DNA of 64,000 bases from Hydractinia symbiolongicarpus (taxonomy: Eukaryota; Cnidaria; Hydrozoa; Anthoathecata; Hydractiniidae), in NCBI RefSeq assembly GCF_029227915.1, contig NC_079884.1, forward strand, positions 29,576,001 through 29,640,000, written 5' to 3'. Position numbers and translations under genes: made by a program. Under the pieces are notes generated by a model that did no database searches, was not told the DNA's origin, and saw nothing but the letters and a program-made list of their open reading frames with translations. Shown here piece by piece: positions 12,301 through 25,519 of this stretch (position 1 is the stretch's first letter; each line of letters starts with the position of its first letter).

Positions 12301-13786
12301 AAAATGAAAACATTTTTGAAAACTACAAGTCTCATCCGTTTTAGTGGTGAAAAAATAATTTAAAAAATCGTTTTGGAAATGAGTTTACTCCCTGGGTACT
12401 TTCTTTGTATACTTGTGACTATACGGGCCGAGTCCGGGATTTACGGGAAATGGCGGGTTTTTGTTTGCCGGCGATTAAACTTCTTTTATTCAGCGTCTCA
12501 TCAAAAATGAAAACATTTTTGAAAACTACAAGTCTCATGCGTTTTAGTGGTGAAAAAATAATTTAAAAAATCGTTCGGGAAATCAGTTTACTCCCTGGGT
12601 ACTTTCTTTATATACATTCAACTATACGGGCCAAGCCCGGGATTTACGGGAAATCGCGGGTTTTCGTTTGCCGGCGATTAAACTTCTTTTATTCAGCGTC
12701 TTATCAAAAATGAAAACATTTCTGAAAACTACAAGTCTCATGCGTTTTAGTGGTGAAAAAATAATTTAAAAAATCGTTCGGGAAATGAGTTTACTCCCTG
12801 GGTACTTTCTTTGTATACTTTTGACTATACGGGCCGAGTCCGGAGTTTACGGGAAATGGCGGGTTTTCGTTTGCCGGCGATTAAACCACTTTCATTAAGC
12901 GTCTCATCAAAAATGACAACATTTCTGAAAACCACATGTCCCATGCGTTTTAGTGGTGAAAAAATAATTTAAAAAATCGTTCGGGAAACGAGTTTACTCC
13001 CTGGGTACTTTCTTTGTATACTTTTGACTATACGGACCGAGTCCGGAGTTTACGGGAAATGGCGGGTTTTCGTTTGCCGGCGATTAAACCACTTTCATTA
13101 CGCGTCTCATCAAAAATGACAACATTTCTGAAAACCACATGTCTCATGCGTTTTAGTGGTGAAAAAATAATTTAAAAAATCGTTCATGCAATGAGTTTAC
13201 TCCCTGGGTACTTTCTTTGTATACTTTTGACTATACGGGTCGAGTTCGGGATTTACGGGAAATTGCGGGTTTTCGTTTGCCGGCGATTAAACTTTTTTTA
13301 TTCAGCGTCTCATCAAAAATGAAAACATTTTTAAAAACTACAAGTCTCATGAGCTTTAGTGGTGAAATAATAATTTAAAAAATCGTTCGCGAAATGAGTT
13401 TACTCCCTGGGTACTTTCTTTGTATACTTTTAACTATACGGGCTGAGTCCGGGGTTTACGGGAAATGGCGGGTTTTCGTTTGCCGGCGATTAAACTTCTT
13501 TTATTCAGCGTCTCATCAAAAATGAAAACATTTTTGAAAACTACAAGTCTCATGCGTTTTGGTGGTGAAAAGAAAATTTAAAAAATCGTTTTGGAAATGT
13601 GTTTACTCCCTGGGTACTTTCTTTGTATACTTTTGACTATACGGGCCGAGTCCGGGATTTACGGGAAATAGCGGTTTTTCGTTTGCCGGCGATTAAACTT
13701 CTTTTATTCAGCGTCTCATCAAAAATGAAAACATTTTTGAAAACTACAAGTCTCATGCGTTTTAGTGGTGAAAAAATAATTTAAAA
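9321..13786 (+). repeat. 12-mer HOR (2,436 bp) with nested 3-mer
   Basis: Unit 1 is 9321-11756 with order E-B-C-D-E-A-A-B-C-E-B-C. Unit 2 starts at 11757 and repeats E-B-C-D-E-A-A-B-C before changing at the D monomer at 13584. The offset is exactly 12 x 203 bp for both the leading E (9321/11757) and the D marker (9930/12366, ACTTGTGAC). Inside unit 1 the triplet E-B-C is itself repeated. Shared private variants include GTCCCATGCG, CATTACGCG and GGGTCGAGTTCGGG. Confidence 0.85.
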
Positions 13787-15195
13787 AATCGCTCGGGAAA
13801 TCAGTTTACTCCCTGGGTACTTTCTTTATATACATTCAACTATACGGGCCAAGCCCGGGATTTACGGGAAATCGCGGGTTTTCGTTTGCCGGCGATTAAA
13901 CTTCTTTTATTCAGCGTCTCATCAAAAATGAAAACATTTCTGAAAACTACAAGTCTCATGCGTTTTAGTGGTGAAAAAATAATTTAAAAAATCTTTCGGG
14001 AAATGTGTTTACTCCCTGGGTACTTTCTTTGTATACTTTCGACTATACGGGCCGAGGCCGGGATTTACGGGAAGTCCCGGGTTTTCGTTTGCCGCCGATT
14101 AAACTTCTTTTATTCAGCGTCTCATCAAAAATGAAAACATTTTTAAAAACTACAAGTCTCATGGGCTTTAGTGGTGAAATAATAATTTAAAAAATCGTTC
14201 GGGAAATGAGTTTACTCCCTGGGTACTTTCTTTGTATACTTTTGACTATACGGGCCGAGTCCGGGGTTTTCGTTTCGCAGGTTTTCGTTTGCCGGCGATT
14301 AAACTCCTTTTATTCAGCGTCTCATCAAAAATGACAACATTTCTGAAAACCACATGTCTCATGCGTTTTAGTGGTGAAAAAATATTTTAAAAAATCGTTC
14401 ATGAAATGAGTTTACTCCATGGGTACTTTCTTTGTATACTTTTGACTATACGGGCCTAGTCCGGCATTTACGGGAAATCGCGGTTTTTCGTTTGCCGGCG
14501 ATTAAACTTTTTTTATTCAGCGTCTCATCAAAAACATTTTTAAAAACTACAAGTCTCATGAGCTTTAGTGGTGAAATAATAATTTAAAAAATCGTTCGCG
14601 AAATGAGTTTACTCCCTGGGTACTTTCTTTGTATACATTAGACTATACGGGCCAAGCCCGGGATTTACGGGAAATCGCGGGTTTTCGTTAGCTGGCGATT
14701 AAACTTCTTTTATTCAGCGTCTCATCAAAAATGAAAACATTTCTGAAAACTACAAGTCTCATGCGTTTTAGTGGTGAAAAAATAATTTAAAAAATCTTTC
14801 GGGAAATGAGCTAACTCCCTGGGTACTTTCTTTGTATACTTTTGACTATACGGGCCGAGGCCGGGATTTACGGGAAGTCCCGGGTTTTCGTTTGCCGGCG
14901 ATTAAACTTCTTTTATTCAGCGTCTCATCAAAAATGAAAACATTTTTAAAAACTACAAGTCTCATGGGCTTTAGTGGTGAAATAATAATTTAAAAAATCG
15001 TTCGGGAAATGAGTTTACTCCCTGGGTACTTTCTTTGTATACTTTTGACTATACGGGCCGAGTCCGGGGTTTTCGTTTCGCAGGTTTTCGTTTGCCGGCA
15101 ATTAAACTCCTTTTATTCAGCGTCTCATCAAAAATGACAACATTTCTGAAAAACACATGTCTCATGCGTTTTAGTGGTGAAAAAATAATTTAAAA
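13787..15195 (+). repeat. 1.4-kb block, copy 1 of 3 (E-F-G-H-I-F-G)
   Basis: Seven monomers, 1,409 bp. Diagnostic marks are a GAAATGTG head in F, an H monomer with a 6-bp deletion (CATCAAAAACATTTT, from 14527), and GAGCTAACTCC (14808). The same marks in the same order recur at 17219-18627 (offset 3,432 bp, 17 monomers) and 25520-26931. Confidence 0.85.
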
Positions 15196-16612
15196 AATCG
15201 TTCATGCAATGAGTTTACTCCCTGGGTACTTTCTTTGTATACTTTTGACTATACGGGTCGAGTTCGGGATTTACGGGAAATTGCGGGTTTTCGTTTGCCG
15301 GCGATTAAACTTTTTTTATTCAGCGTCTCATCAAAAATGAAAACATTTTTAAAAACTACAAGTCTCATGAGCTTTAGTGGTGAAATAATAATTTAAAAAA
15401 TCGTTCGCGAAATGAGTTTACTCCCTGGGTACTTTCTTTGTATACATTAAACTATACGGGCCAAGCCCGGGATTTACGGGAAATCGCGGGTTTTCGTTAG
15501 CTGGCGATTAAACCTCTTTCATTAAGCGTCTCATCAAAAATGAAAACATTTTTGAAAACTACAAGTCTCATCCGTTTTAGTGGTGAAAAAAAATTTAAAA
15601 AATCGTTCGGGAAATTAGTTTACACCCTGGGTACTTTCTTTGTATACTTTCGACTATACGGGCCGAGTCCGGGATTTACGGGAAATGGCGGGTTTTCGTT
15701 TGCCGGCGATTAAACTTCTTTTATTCAGCGTCTCATCAAAAATGAAAACATTTCTGAAAACTACAAGTCTCATGGGCTTTAGTGGTGAAATAATAATTTA
15801 AAAAATCGTTCGGGAAATGAGTTTACTCCCTGGGTACTTTCTTTGTATACTTTTGACTATACGGGCCGAGTCCGGGGTTTTCGTTTCGCAGGTTTTCGTT
15901 TGCCGGCAATTAAACTCCTTTTATTCAGCGTCTCATCAAAAATGACAACATTTCTGAAAAACACATGTCTCATGCGTTTTAGTGGTGAAAAAATAATTTA
16001 AAAAATCGTTCATGCAATGAGTTTACTCCCTGGGTACTTTCTTTGTATAATTTTGACTATACGGGTCGAGTTCGGGATTTACGGGAAATTGCGGGTTTTC
16101 GTTTGCCGGCGATTAAACTTTTTTTATTCAGCGTCTCATCAAAAATGAAAACATTTTTAAAAACTACAAGTCTCATGAGCTTTAGTGGTGAAATAATAAT
16201 TTAAAAAATCGTTCGCGAAATGAGTTTACTCCCTGGGTACTTTCTTTGTATACATTAAACTATACGGGCCAAGCCCGGGATTTACGGGAAATCGCGGGTT
16301 TTCGTTAGCTGGCGATTAAACCTCTTTCATTAAGCGTCTCATCAAAAATGAAAACATTTTTGAAAACTACAAGTCTCATCCGTTTTAGTGGTGAAAAAAA
16401 AATTTAAAAAATCGTTCGGGAAATTAGTTTACACCCTGGGTACTTTCTTTGTATACTTTCGACTATACGGGCCGAGTCCGGGATTTACGGGAAATGGCGG
16501 GTTTTCGTTTGCCGGCGATTAAACTTCTTTTATTCAGCGTCTCATCAAAAATGAAAACATTTCTGAAAACTACAAGTCTCATGCGTTTTAGTGGTGAAAA
16601 AATAATTTAAAA
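14996..16612 (+). repeat. G-B-I-J 4-mer tandem duplication (808 bp)
   Basis: Units start at 14996 and 15804 (808 bp; one G monomer of 200 bp and three longer ones). Both carry GCCGGCAATTAAACTCC in G, GGGTCGAGTTCGGG in B, CATTAAAC with GTTAGCTGG in I, and the AAATTAG head in J. They differ at a few sites; for example B in the second unit reads GTATAATTTTGAC. The first G overlaps the end of the preceding 1.4-kb block. Confidence 0.85.
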
Positions 16613-17218
16613 AATCTTTCGGGAAATGAGTTTACTCCCTGGGTACTTTCTTTGTATACTTTTGACTATACAGGCCGAGGCCGGGATTTACGGGAAGTCC
16701 CAGGTTTTCGTTTGCCGGCGATTAAACTTCTTTTGTTCAGCGTCTCATCAAAAATGAAAACATTTTTAAAAACTACAAGTCTCATGGGCTTTAGTGGTGA
16801 AATAATAATTTAAAAAATCGTTCGGGAAATGAGTTTACTCCCTGGGTACTTTCTTTGTATACTTTTGACTATACGGGCCGAGTCCGGGGTTTTCGTTTCG
16901 CAGGTTTTCGTTTGCCGGCGATTAAACTCCTTTTATTCAGCGTCTCATCAAAAATGACAACATTTCTGAAAACCACATGTCTCATGCGTTTTAGTGGTGA
17001 AAAAATAATTTAAAAAATCGTTCATGAAATGAGTTTACTCCATGGGTACTTTCTTTGTATACTTTTGACTATACGGGCCGAGTCCGGGATTTACGGGAAA
17101 TGGCGGGTTTTCGTTTGCCGGCGATTAAACTTCTTTTATTCAGCGTCTCATCAAAAATGAAAACATTTTTGAAAACTACAAGTCTCATGCGTTTTAGTGG
17201 TGAAAAAATAATTTAAAA
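16613..17218 (+). repeat. F-G-D linker monomers
   Basis: Three monomers join the 4-mer array to copy 2 of the 1.4-kb block: F (with ACAGGCCGAGG and AGTCCCAGG substitutions), G, and a chimera with an H-like head (TTTACTCCATGGG) and a D-like body (GAGTCCGGGATTTACGGGAAATGG). Confidence 0.6.
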
Positions 17219-18627
17219 AATCTCTCGGGAAATCAGTTTACTCCCTGGGTACTTTCTTTATATACATTTAACTATACGGGCCAAGCCCGGGATTTACGGG
17301 AAATCGCGGGTTTTCGTTTGCCGGCGATTAAACTTCTTTTATTCAGCGTCTCATCAAAAATGAAAACATTTCTGAAAACTACAAGTCTCATGCGTTTTAG
17401 TGGTGAAAAAATAATTTAAAAAATCTTTCGGGAAATGTGTTTACTCCCTGGGTACTTTCTTTGTATACTTTCGACTATACGGGCCGAGGCCGGGATTTAC
17501 GGGAAGTCCCGGGTTTTCGTTTGCCGGCGATTAAACTTCTTTTATTCAGCGTCTCATCAAAAATGAAAACATTTTTAAAAACTACAAGTCTCATGGGCTT
17601 TAGTGGTGAAATAATAATTTAAAAAATCGTTCGGGAAATGAGTTTACTCCCTGGGTACTTTCTTTGTATACTTTTGACTATACGGGCCGAGTCCGGGGTT
17701 TTCGTTTCGCAGGTTTTCGTTTGCCGGCGATTAAACTCCTTTTATTCAGCGTCTCATCAAAAATGACAACATTTCTGAAAACCACATGTCTCATGCGTTT
17801 TAGTGGTGAAAAAATAATTTAAAAAATCGTTCATGAAATGAGTTTACTCCATGGGTACTTTCTTTGTATACTTTTGACTATACGGGCCTAGTCCGGCATT
17901 TACGGGAAATCGCGGTTTTTCGTTTGCCGGCGATTAAACTTTTTTTATTCAGCGTCTCATCAAAAACATTTTTAAAAACTACAAGTCTCATGAGCTTTAG
18001 TGGTGAAATAATAATTTAAAAAATCGTTTGCGAAATGAGTTTACTCCCTGGGTACTTTCTTTGTATACATTAGACTATACGGGCCAAGCCCGGGATTTAC
18101 GGGAAATCGCGGGTTTTCGTTAGCTGGCGATTAAACTTCTTTTATTCAGCGTCTCATCAAAAATAAAAACATTTCTGAAAACTACAAGTCTCATGCGTTT
18201 TAGTGGTGAAAAAATAATTTAAAAAATCTTTCGGGAAATGAGCTAACTCCCTGGGTACTTTCTTTGTATACTTTTGACTATACGGGCCGAGGCCGGGATT
18301 TACGGGAAGGCCCGGGTTTTCGTTTGCCGGCGATTAAACTTCTTTTATTCAGCGTCTCATCAAAAATAAAAACATTTTTAAAAACTACAAGTCTCATGGG
18401 CTTTAGTGGTGAAATAATAATTTAAAAAATCGTTCGGGAAATGAGTTTACTCCCTGGGTACTTTCTTTGTATACTTTTGACTATACGGGCCGAGTCCGGG
18501 GTTTTCGTTTCGCAGGTTTTCGTTTGCCGGCGATTAAACTCCATTTATTCAGCGTCTCATCAAAAATGACAACATTTCTGAAAACCACATGTCTCATGCG
18601 TTTTAGTGGTGAAAAAATAATTTAAAA
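17219..18627 (+). repeat. 1.4-kb block, copy 2 of 3
   Basis: This 1,409-bp copy has the same seven-monomer order as 13787-15195, including the 6-bp deletion in H (from 17958) and GAGCTAACTCC (18240). Its leading monomer starts AATCTCTCGGG with CATTTAAC, variants it shares with copy 3 but not copy 1. Copies 2 and 3 are therefore closer to each other. Confidence 0.85.
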
Positions 18628-21261
18628 AATCTTTCGGGAAATGAGTTTACTCCCTGGGTACTTTCTTTGTATACTTTTGACTATACGGGCCGAGTCCGGA
18701 GTTTACGGGAAATGGCGGGTTTTCGTTTGCCGGCGATTAAACCACTTTCATTAAGCGTCTCATCAAAAATGACAACATTTCTGAAAACTACAAGTCTCAT
18801 GCGTTTTAGTGGTGAAAAAATAATTTAAAAAATCGCTCGGGAAATCAGTTTACTCCCTGGGTACTTTCCTTATATACATTCAACTATACGGGCCAAGCCC
18901 GGGATTTACGGGAAATCGCGGGTTTTCGTTTGCCGGCGATTAAACTTCTTTTATTCAGCGTCTCATCAAAAATGAAAACATTTCTGAAAACTACAAGTCT
19001 CATGCGTTTTAGTGGTGAAAAAATAATTTAAAAAATCTTTCGGGAAATAAGTTTACTCCCTGGGTACTTTCTTTGTATACTTTTGACTATACGGGCCGAG
19101 TCCGGAGTTTACGGGAAATGACGGGTTTTCGTTTGCCGGCGATTAAACCACTTTCATTAAGCGTCTCATCAAAAATGACAACATTTCTGAAAACTACAAG
19201 TCTCATGCGTTTTAGTGGTGAAAAAATAATTTAAAAAATCGCTCGGGAAATCAGTTTACTCCCTGGGTACTTTCTTTATATACATTCAACTATACGGGCC
19301 AAGCCCGGGATTTACCGGAAATCGCGGGTTTTCGTTTGCCGGCGATTAAACTTCTTTTATTCAGTGTCTCATCAAAAATGAAAACATTTTTAAAAACTAC
19401 AAGTCTCATGAGCTTTAGTGGTGAAATAATAATTTAAAAAATCGTTCGCGAAATGAGTTTACTCCCTGGGTACTTTCTTTGTATACATTAGACTATACGG
19501 GCCAAGCCCGGGATTTACGGGAAATCGCGGGTTTTCGTTAGCTGGCGATTAAACTTCTTTTATTCAGCGTCTCATCAAAAATAAAAACATTTCTGAAAAC
19601 TACAAGTCTCATGCGTTTTAGTGGTGAAAAAATAATTTAAAAAATCTTTCGGGAAATGAGTTTACTCCCTGGGTACTTTCTTTGTATACTTTTGACTATA
19701 CGGGCCGCGTCCGGGATTTACGGGAAGTCCCGGGTTTTCGTTTGCCGGCGATTAAACTTCTTTTATTCAGCGTCTCATCAAAAATGAAAACATTTTTAAA
19801 AACTACAAGTCTCATGGGCTTTAGTGGTGAAATAATAATTTAAAAAATCGTTCGGGAAATGAGTTTACTCCCTGGGTACTTTCTTTGTATACTTTTGACT
19901 ATACGGGCCGAGTCCGGGGTTTTCGTTTCGCAGGTTTTCGTTTGCCGGCGATTAAACTCCTTTTATTCAGCGTCTCATCAAAAATGACAACATTTCTGAA
20001 AACCACATGTCTCATGCGTTTTAGTGGTGAAAAAATAATTTAAAAAATCTTTCGGGAAATGAGTTTACTCCCTGGGTACTTTCTTTGTATACTTTTGACT
20101 ATACGGGCCGAGTCCGGAGTTTACGGGAAATGGCGGGTTTTCGTTTGCCGGCGATTAAACCACTTTCATTAAGCGTCTCATCAAAAATGACAACATTTCT
20201 GAAAACTACAAGTCTCATGCGTTTTAGTGGTGAAAAAATAATTTAAAAAATCGCTCGGGAAATCAGTTTACTCCCTGGGTACTTTCCTTATATACATTCA
20301 ACTATACGGGCCAAGCCCGGGATTTACGGGAAATCGCGGGTTTTCGTTTGCCGGCGATTAAACTTCTTTTATTCAGCGTCTCATCAAAAATGAAAACATT
20401 TCTGAAAACTACAAGTCTCATGCGTTTTAGTGGTGAAAAAATAATTTAAAAAATCTTTCGGGAAATAAGTTTACTCCCTGGGTACTTTCTTTGTATACTT
20501 TTGACTATACGGGCCGAGTCCGGAGTTTACGGGAAATGGCGGGTTTTCGTTTGCCGGCGATTAAACCACTTTCATTAAGCGTCTCATCAAAAATGACAAC
20601 ATTTCTGAAAACTACAAGTCTCATGCGTTTTAGTGGTGAAAAAATAATTTAAAAAATCGCTCGGGAAATCAGTTTACTCCCTGGGTACTTTCTTTATATA
20701 CATTCAACTATACGGGCCAAGCCCGGGATTTACCGGAAATCGCGGGTTTTCGTTTGCCGGCGATTAAACTTCTTTTATTCAGTGTCTCATCAAAAATGAA
20801 AACATTTCTGAAAACTACAAGTCTCATGCGTTTTAGTGGTGAAAAAATAATTTAAAAAATCTTTCGGGAAATGAGTTTACTCCCTGGGTACTTTCTTTGT
20901 ATACTTTTGACTATACGGGCCGCGTCCGGGATTTACGGGAAGTCCCGGGTTTTCGTTTGCCGGCGATTAAACTTCTTTTATTCAGCGTCTCATCAAAAAT
21001 GAAAACATTTTTAAAAACTACAAGTCTCATGGGCTTTAGTGGTGAAATAATAATTTAAAAAATCGTTCGGGAAATGAGTTTACTCCCTGGGTACTTTCTT
21101 TGTATACTTTTGACTATACGGGCCGAGTCCGGGGTTTTCGTTTCGCAGGTTTTCGTTTGCCGGCGATTAAACTCCTTTTATTCAGCGTCTCATCAAAAAT
21201 GACAACATTTCTGAAAACCACATGTCTCATGCGTTTTAGTGGTGAAAAAATAATTTAAAAA
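18628..21261 (+). repeat. 7-mer HOR (1,418 bp), two units
   Basis: Unit 1 begins at 18628 and unit 2 at 20046, offset 1,418 bp. Both start A-E-A-E and share TACTTTCCTTATATAC, AAATAAG, TTTACCGGAAATCG and TTCAGTGTCTC. Unit 1 has an extra I monomer before F (GGGCCGCGTCCGGG); unit 2 goes straight to F and G. The second E of unit 1 has a B-type tail (TTTTTAAAAAC, GAGCTTTAG), so it is a chimera at the point where the units differ. Confidence 0.8.
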
Positions 21262-21868
21262 ATCGTTCATGAAATGAGTTTACTCCATGGGTACTTTCTT
21301 TGTATACTTTTGACTATACGGGCCTAGTCCGGCATTTACGGGAAATCGCGGTTTTTCGTTTGCCGGCGAGTAAACTTTTTTTATTCAGCGTCTCATCAAA
21401 AATGAAAACATTTTTAAAAACTACAAGTCTCATGAGCTTTAGTGGTGAAATAATAATTTAAAAAATCGTTCGCGAAATGAGTTTACTCCCTGGGTACTTT
21501 CTTTGTATACATTAGACTATACGGGCCAAGCCCGGGATTTACGGGAAATCGCGGGTTTTCGTTAGCTGGCGATTAAACCTCTTTCATTAAGCGTTTCATC
21601 AAAAATGAAAACATTTTTGAAAACTACAAGTCTCATCCGTTTTAGTGGTGAAAAAAAAATTTAAAAAATCGTTCGGGAAATTAGTTTACACCCTGGGTAC
21701 TTTTTTGTATACATTCGACTATGCGGGCCAAGTCCGGGATTTACGTGAAATCGCGGGTTTTCCTTTGCCGGCGCTTAAACCTCTTTCAGTAAGCGGCTCA
21801 TCAAAAATGAAAACATTTTTGAAAACTACTAGTCTCATGCGTTTTAGTGGTGAAAAAATAATTTAAAA
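20249..21868 (+). repeat. 1.62-kb segment duplicated at 27541-29160
   Basis: The order is E-A-E-F-G-H-I-K. Both its start (20249/27541) and end (21868/29160) are offset by exactly 7,292 bp, equivalent to 36 monomers. Shared markers are TACTTTCCTT, GGGCCGCGTCCGGG, GCGAGTAAAC in H, and the K monomer with GTACTTTTTTGTATAC and CAGTAAGCGGCTC. Confidence 0.85.
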
Positions 21869-24301
21869 AATCGTTCGGAAAATGAGTTTACTCCCTGGGT
21901 ACTTTCTTTGTATACTTTTGACTATACGGGTCGAATTCGGGATTTACGGGAAATTGCGGGTTTTCGTTTGCCGACAATTAAACTTTTTTTATTCAGCGTC
22001 TCATGAAAAATGAAAACATTTTTAAAAACTACAAGTCTCATGAGCTTTAGTGGTGAAATAATAATTTAAAAAATCGTTCGCGAAATGAGTTTACTCCCTG
22101 GGTACTTTCTTTGTATAATTTTAACTATACGGGCTGAGTCCGGGGTTTACGGGAAATGGCGGGTTTTCGTTTGCCGGCGATTAAACTTCTTTTATTCAGC
22201 GTCTCATCAAAAATGAAAACATTTTTGAAAACTACAAGTCTCATGCGTTTTGGTGGTGAAAAGGTTATTTAAAAAATCGTTTTGGAAATGAGTTTACTCC
22301 CTGGGTACTTTCTTTGTATACTTTTGACTATACGGGCCGAGTCCGGGATTTACGGGAAATGGCGGGTTTTCGTTTGCCGGCGATTAAACCACTTTCATTA
22401 CGCGTCTCATCAAAAATGACAACATTTCTGAAAACCACATGTCTCATGCGTTTTAGTGGTGAAAAAGTAATTTAAAAAATCGTTCATGCAATGAGTTTAC
22501 TCCATGGGTACTTTCTTTGTATACTTTTGACTATACGGGTCGAGTTCGGGATTTACGGGAAATCGCGGTTTTTCGTTTGCCGGCGAGTAAACTTTTTTTA
22601 TTCAGCGTCTCATCAAAAATGAAAACATTTTTAAAAACTACAAGTCTCATGAGCTTTAGTGGTGAAATAATAATTTAAAAAATCGTTCGCGAAATGAGTT
22701 TACTCCCTGGGTACTTTCTTTGTATACATTAGACTATACGGGCCAAGCCCGGGATTTACGGGAAATCGCGGGTTTTCGTTAGCTGGCGATTAATCCTCTT
22801 TCATTAAGCGTCTCATCAAAAATGAAAACATTTTTGAAAACTACAAGTCTCATCCGTTTTAGTGGTGAAAAAAAAATTTAAAAAATCGTTCGGGAAATTA
22901 GTTTACACCCTGGGTACTTTTTTGTATACATTCGACTATGCGGGCCAAGCCCGGGATTTACGTGAAATCGCGGGTTTTCGTTTGCCGGCGCTTAAACCTC
23001 TTTCAGTAAGCGGCTCATCAAAAATGAAAACATTTTTGAAAACTACTAGTCTCATGCGTTTTAGTGGTGAAAAAATAATTTAAAAAATCGTTCGGAAAAT
23101 GAGTTTACTCCCTGGGTACTTTCTTTGTATACTTTTGACTATACGGGTCGAGTTCGGGATTTACGGGAAATTGCGGGTTTTCGTTTGCCGGCAATTAAAC
23201 TTTTTTTATTCAGCGTCTCATGAAAAATGAAAACATTTTTAAAAACTACAAGTCTCATGAGCTTTAGTGGTGAAATAATAATTTAAAAAATCGTTCGCGA
23301 AATGAGTTTACTCCCTGGGTACTTTCTTTGTATAATTTTAACTATACGGGCTGAGTCCGGGGTTTACGGGAAATGGCGGGTTTTCGTTTGCCGGCGATTA
23401 AACTTCTTTTATTCAGCGTCTCATCAAAAATGAAAACATTTTTGAAAACTACAAGTCTCATGCGTTTTGGTGGTGAAAAGGTTATTTAAAAAATCGTTTT
23501 GGAAATGTGTTTACTCCCTGGGTACTTTCTTTGTATACTTTTGACTATACGGGCCGAGTCCGGGATTTACGGGAAATGGCGGGTTTTCGTTTGCCGGCGA
23601 TTAAACCACTTTCATTACGCGTCTCATCAAAAATGACAACATTTCTGAAAACCACATGTCTCATGCGTTTTAGTGGTGAAAAAGTAATTTAAAAAATCGT
23701 TCATGCAATGAGTTTACTCCCTGGGTACTTTCTTTGTATACTTTTGACTATACGGGTCGAGTTCGGGATTTACGGGAAATTGCGGGTTTTCGTTTGCCGG
23801 CAATTAAACTTTTTTTATTCAGCGTCTCATGAAAAATGAAAACATTTTTAAAAACTACAAGTCTCATGAGCTTTAGTGGTGAAATAATAATTTAAAAAAT
23901 CGTTCGCGAAATGAGTTTACTCCCTGGGTACTTTCTTTGTATAATTTTAACTATACGGGCTGAGTCCGGGGTTTACGGGAAATGGCGGGTTTTCGTTTGC
24001 CGGCGATTAAACTTCTTTTATTCAGCGTCTCATCAAAAATGAAAACATTTTTGAAAACTACAAGTCTCATGCGTTTTGGTGGTGAAAAGGTTATTTAAAA
24101 AATCGTTTTGGAAATGAGTTTACTCCCTGGGTACTTTCTTTGTATACTTTTGACTATACGGGCCGAGTCCGGGATTTACGGGAAATGGCGGGTTTTCGTT
24201 TGCCGGCGATTAAACTTCTTTTATTCAGCGTCTCATCAAAATGAAACATTTTTGAAAACTACAAGTCTCATGCGTTTTAGTGGTGAAAAAATAATTTAAA
24301 A
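21667..24301 (+). repeat. 6-mer HOR (1,217 bp) with nested B-C-D 3-mer
   Basis: K monomers start at 21667 and 22884, 1,217 bp apart, each followed by B-C-D-B. The B monomers carry CTCATGAAAAATG and the C monomers GTATAATTTTAAC with GTTTTGGTGG and GGTTATTT. Within the second unit the triplet B-C-D is duplicated (23086-23694 and 23695-24301). The last D has lost two A residues (CATCAAAATGAAACATT). Confidence 0.8.
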
Positions 24302-25519
24302 AATCGCTCGGGAAATCAGTTTACTCCCTGGGTACTTTCTTTATATACATTCAACTATACGGGCCAAGCCCGGGATTTACGGGAAATCGCGTGTTTTCGT
24401 TTGCCGGCGATTAAACTTCTTTTATTCAGCGTCTCATCAAAAATGAAAACATTTCTTAAAACTACAAGTCTCATGCGTTTTAGTGGTGAAAAAATAATTT
24501 AAAAAATCTTTCGGGAAATGAGTTTACTCCCTGGTTACTTTCTTTGTATACTTTTGACTATACGGGCAAAGCCCGGGATTTACGGGAAATCGCGGGTTTT
24601 CGTTTGCCGGCGATTAAACTTCTTTTATTCAGCGTCTTATCAAAAATGAAAACATTTCTGAAAACTACAAGTCTCATGCGTTTTAGTGGTGAAAAAATAA
24701 TTTAAAAAATCGTTCGGGAAATGAGTTTACTCCCTGGGTATTTTCTTTGTATACTTTTGACTATACGGGCCGAGTCCGGAGTTTACGGGAAATCGCAGGT
24801 TTTCGTTTGCCGGCGATTATACTTCTTTCATTAAGCGTCTCATCAAAAATGACAACATTTCTGAAAACCACATGTCCCATGCGTTTTAGTGGTGAAAAAA
24901 TAATTTAAAAAATCGTTCGGGAAATGAGTTTACTCCCTGGGTACTTTCTTTGTATACTTTTGACTATACGGGCCGAGTCCGGAGTTTACGGGAAATGGCG
25001 GGTTTTCGTTTGCCGGCGATTAAACCACTTTCATTACGCGTCTCATCAAAAATGACAACATTTCTGAAAACCACATGTCTCATGCGTTTTAGTGGTGAAA
25101 AAATAATTTAAAAAATCGTTCATGCAATGAGTTTACTCCCTGGGTACTTTCTTTGTATACTTTTGACTATACGGGTCGAGTTCGGGATTTACGGGAAATT
25201 GCGGGTTTTCGTTTGCCGGCGATTAAACTTTTTTTATTCAGCGTCTCATCAAAAATGAAAACATTTTTAAAAACTACAAGTCTCATGAGCTTTAGTGGTG
25301 AAATAATAATTTAAAAAATCGTTCGCGAAATGAGTTTACTCCCTGGGTACTTTCTTTGTATACTTTTAACTATACGGGCTGAGTCCGGGGTTTACGGGAA
25401 ATGGCGGGTTTTCGTTTGCCGGCGATTAAACTTCTTTTATTCAGCGTCTCATCAAAAATGAAAACATTTTTGAAAACTACAAGTCTCATGCGTTTTAGTG
25501 GTGAAAAAATAATTTAAAA
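24302..25519 (+). repeat. E-E-A-A-B-C series
   Basis: Six monomers whose order and variants (GTCTTATC, GTCCCATGCG, CATTACGCG, GGGTCGAGTTCGGG) match the E-A-A-B-C part of the 12-mer at 9.3-13.8 kb. This is probably a dispersed copy of that block. The second monomer mixes a type F head with a type E body. Confidence 0.65.
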
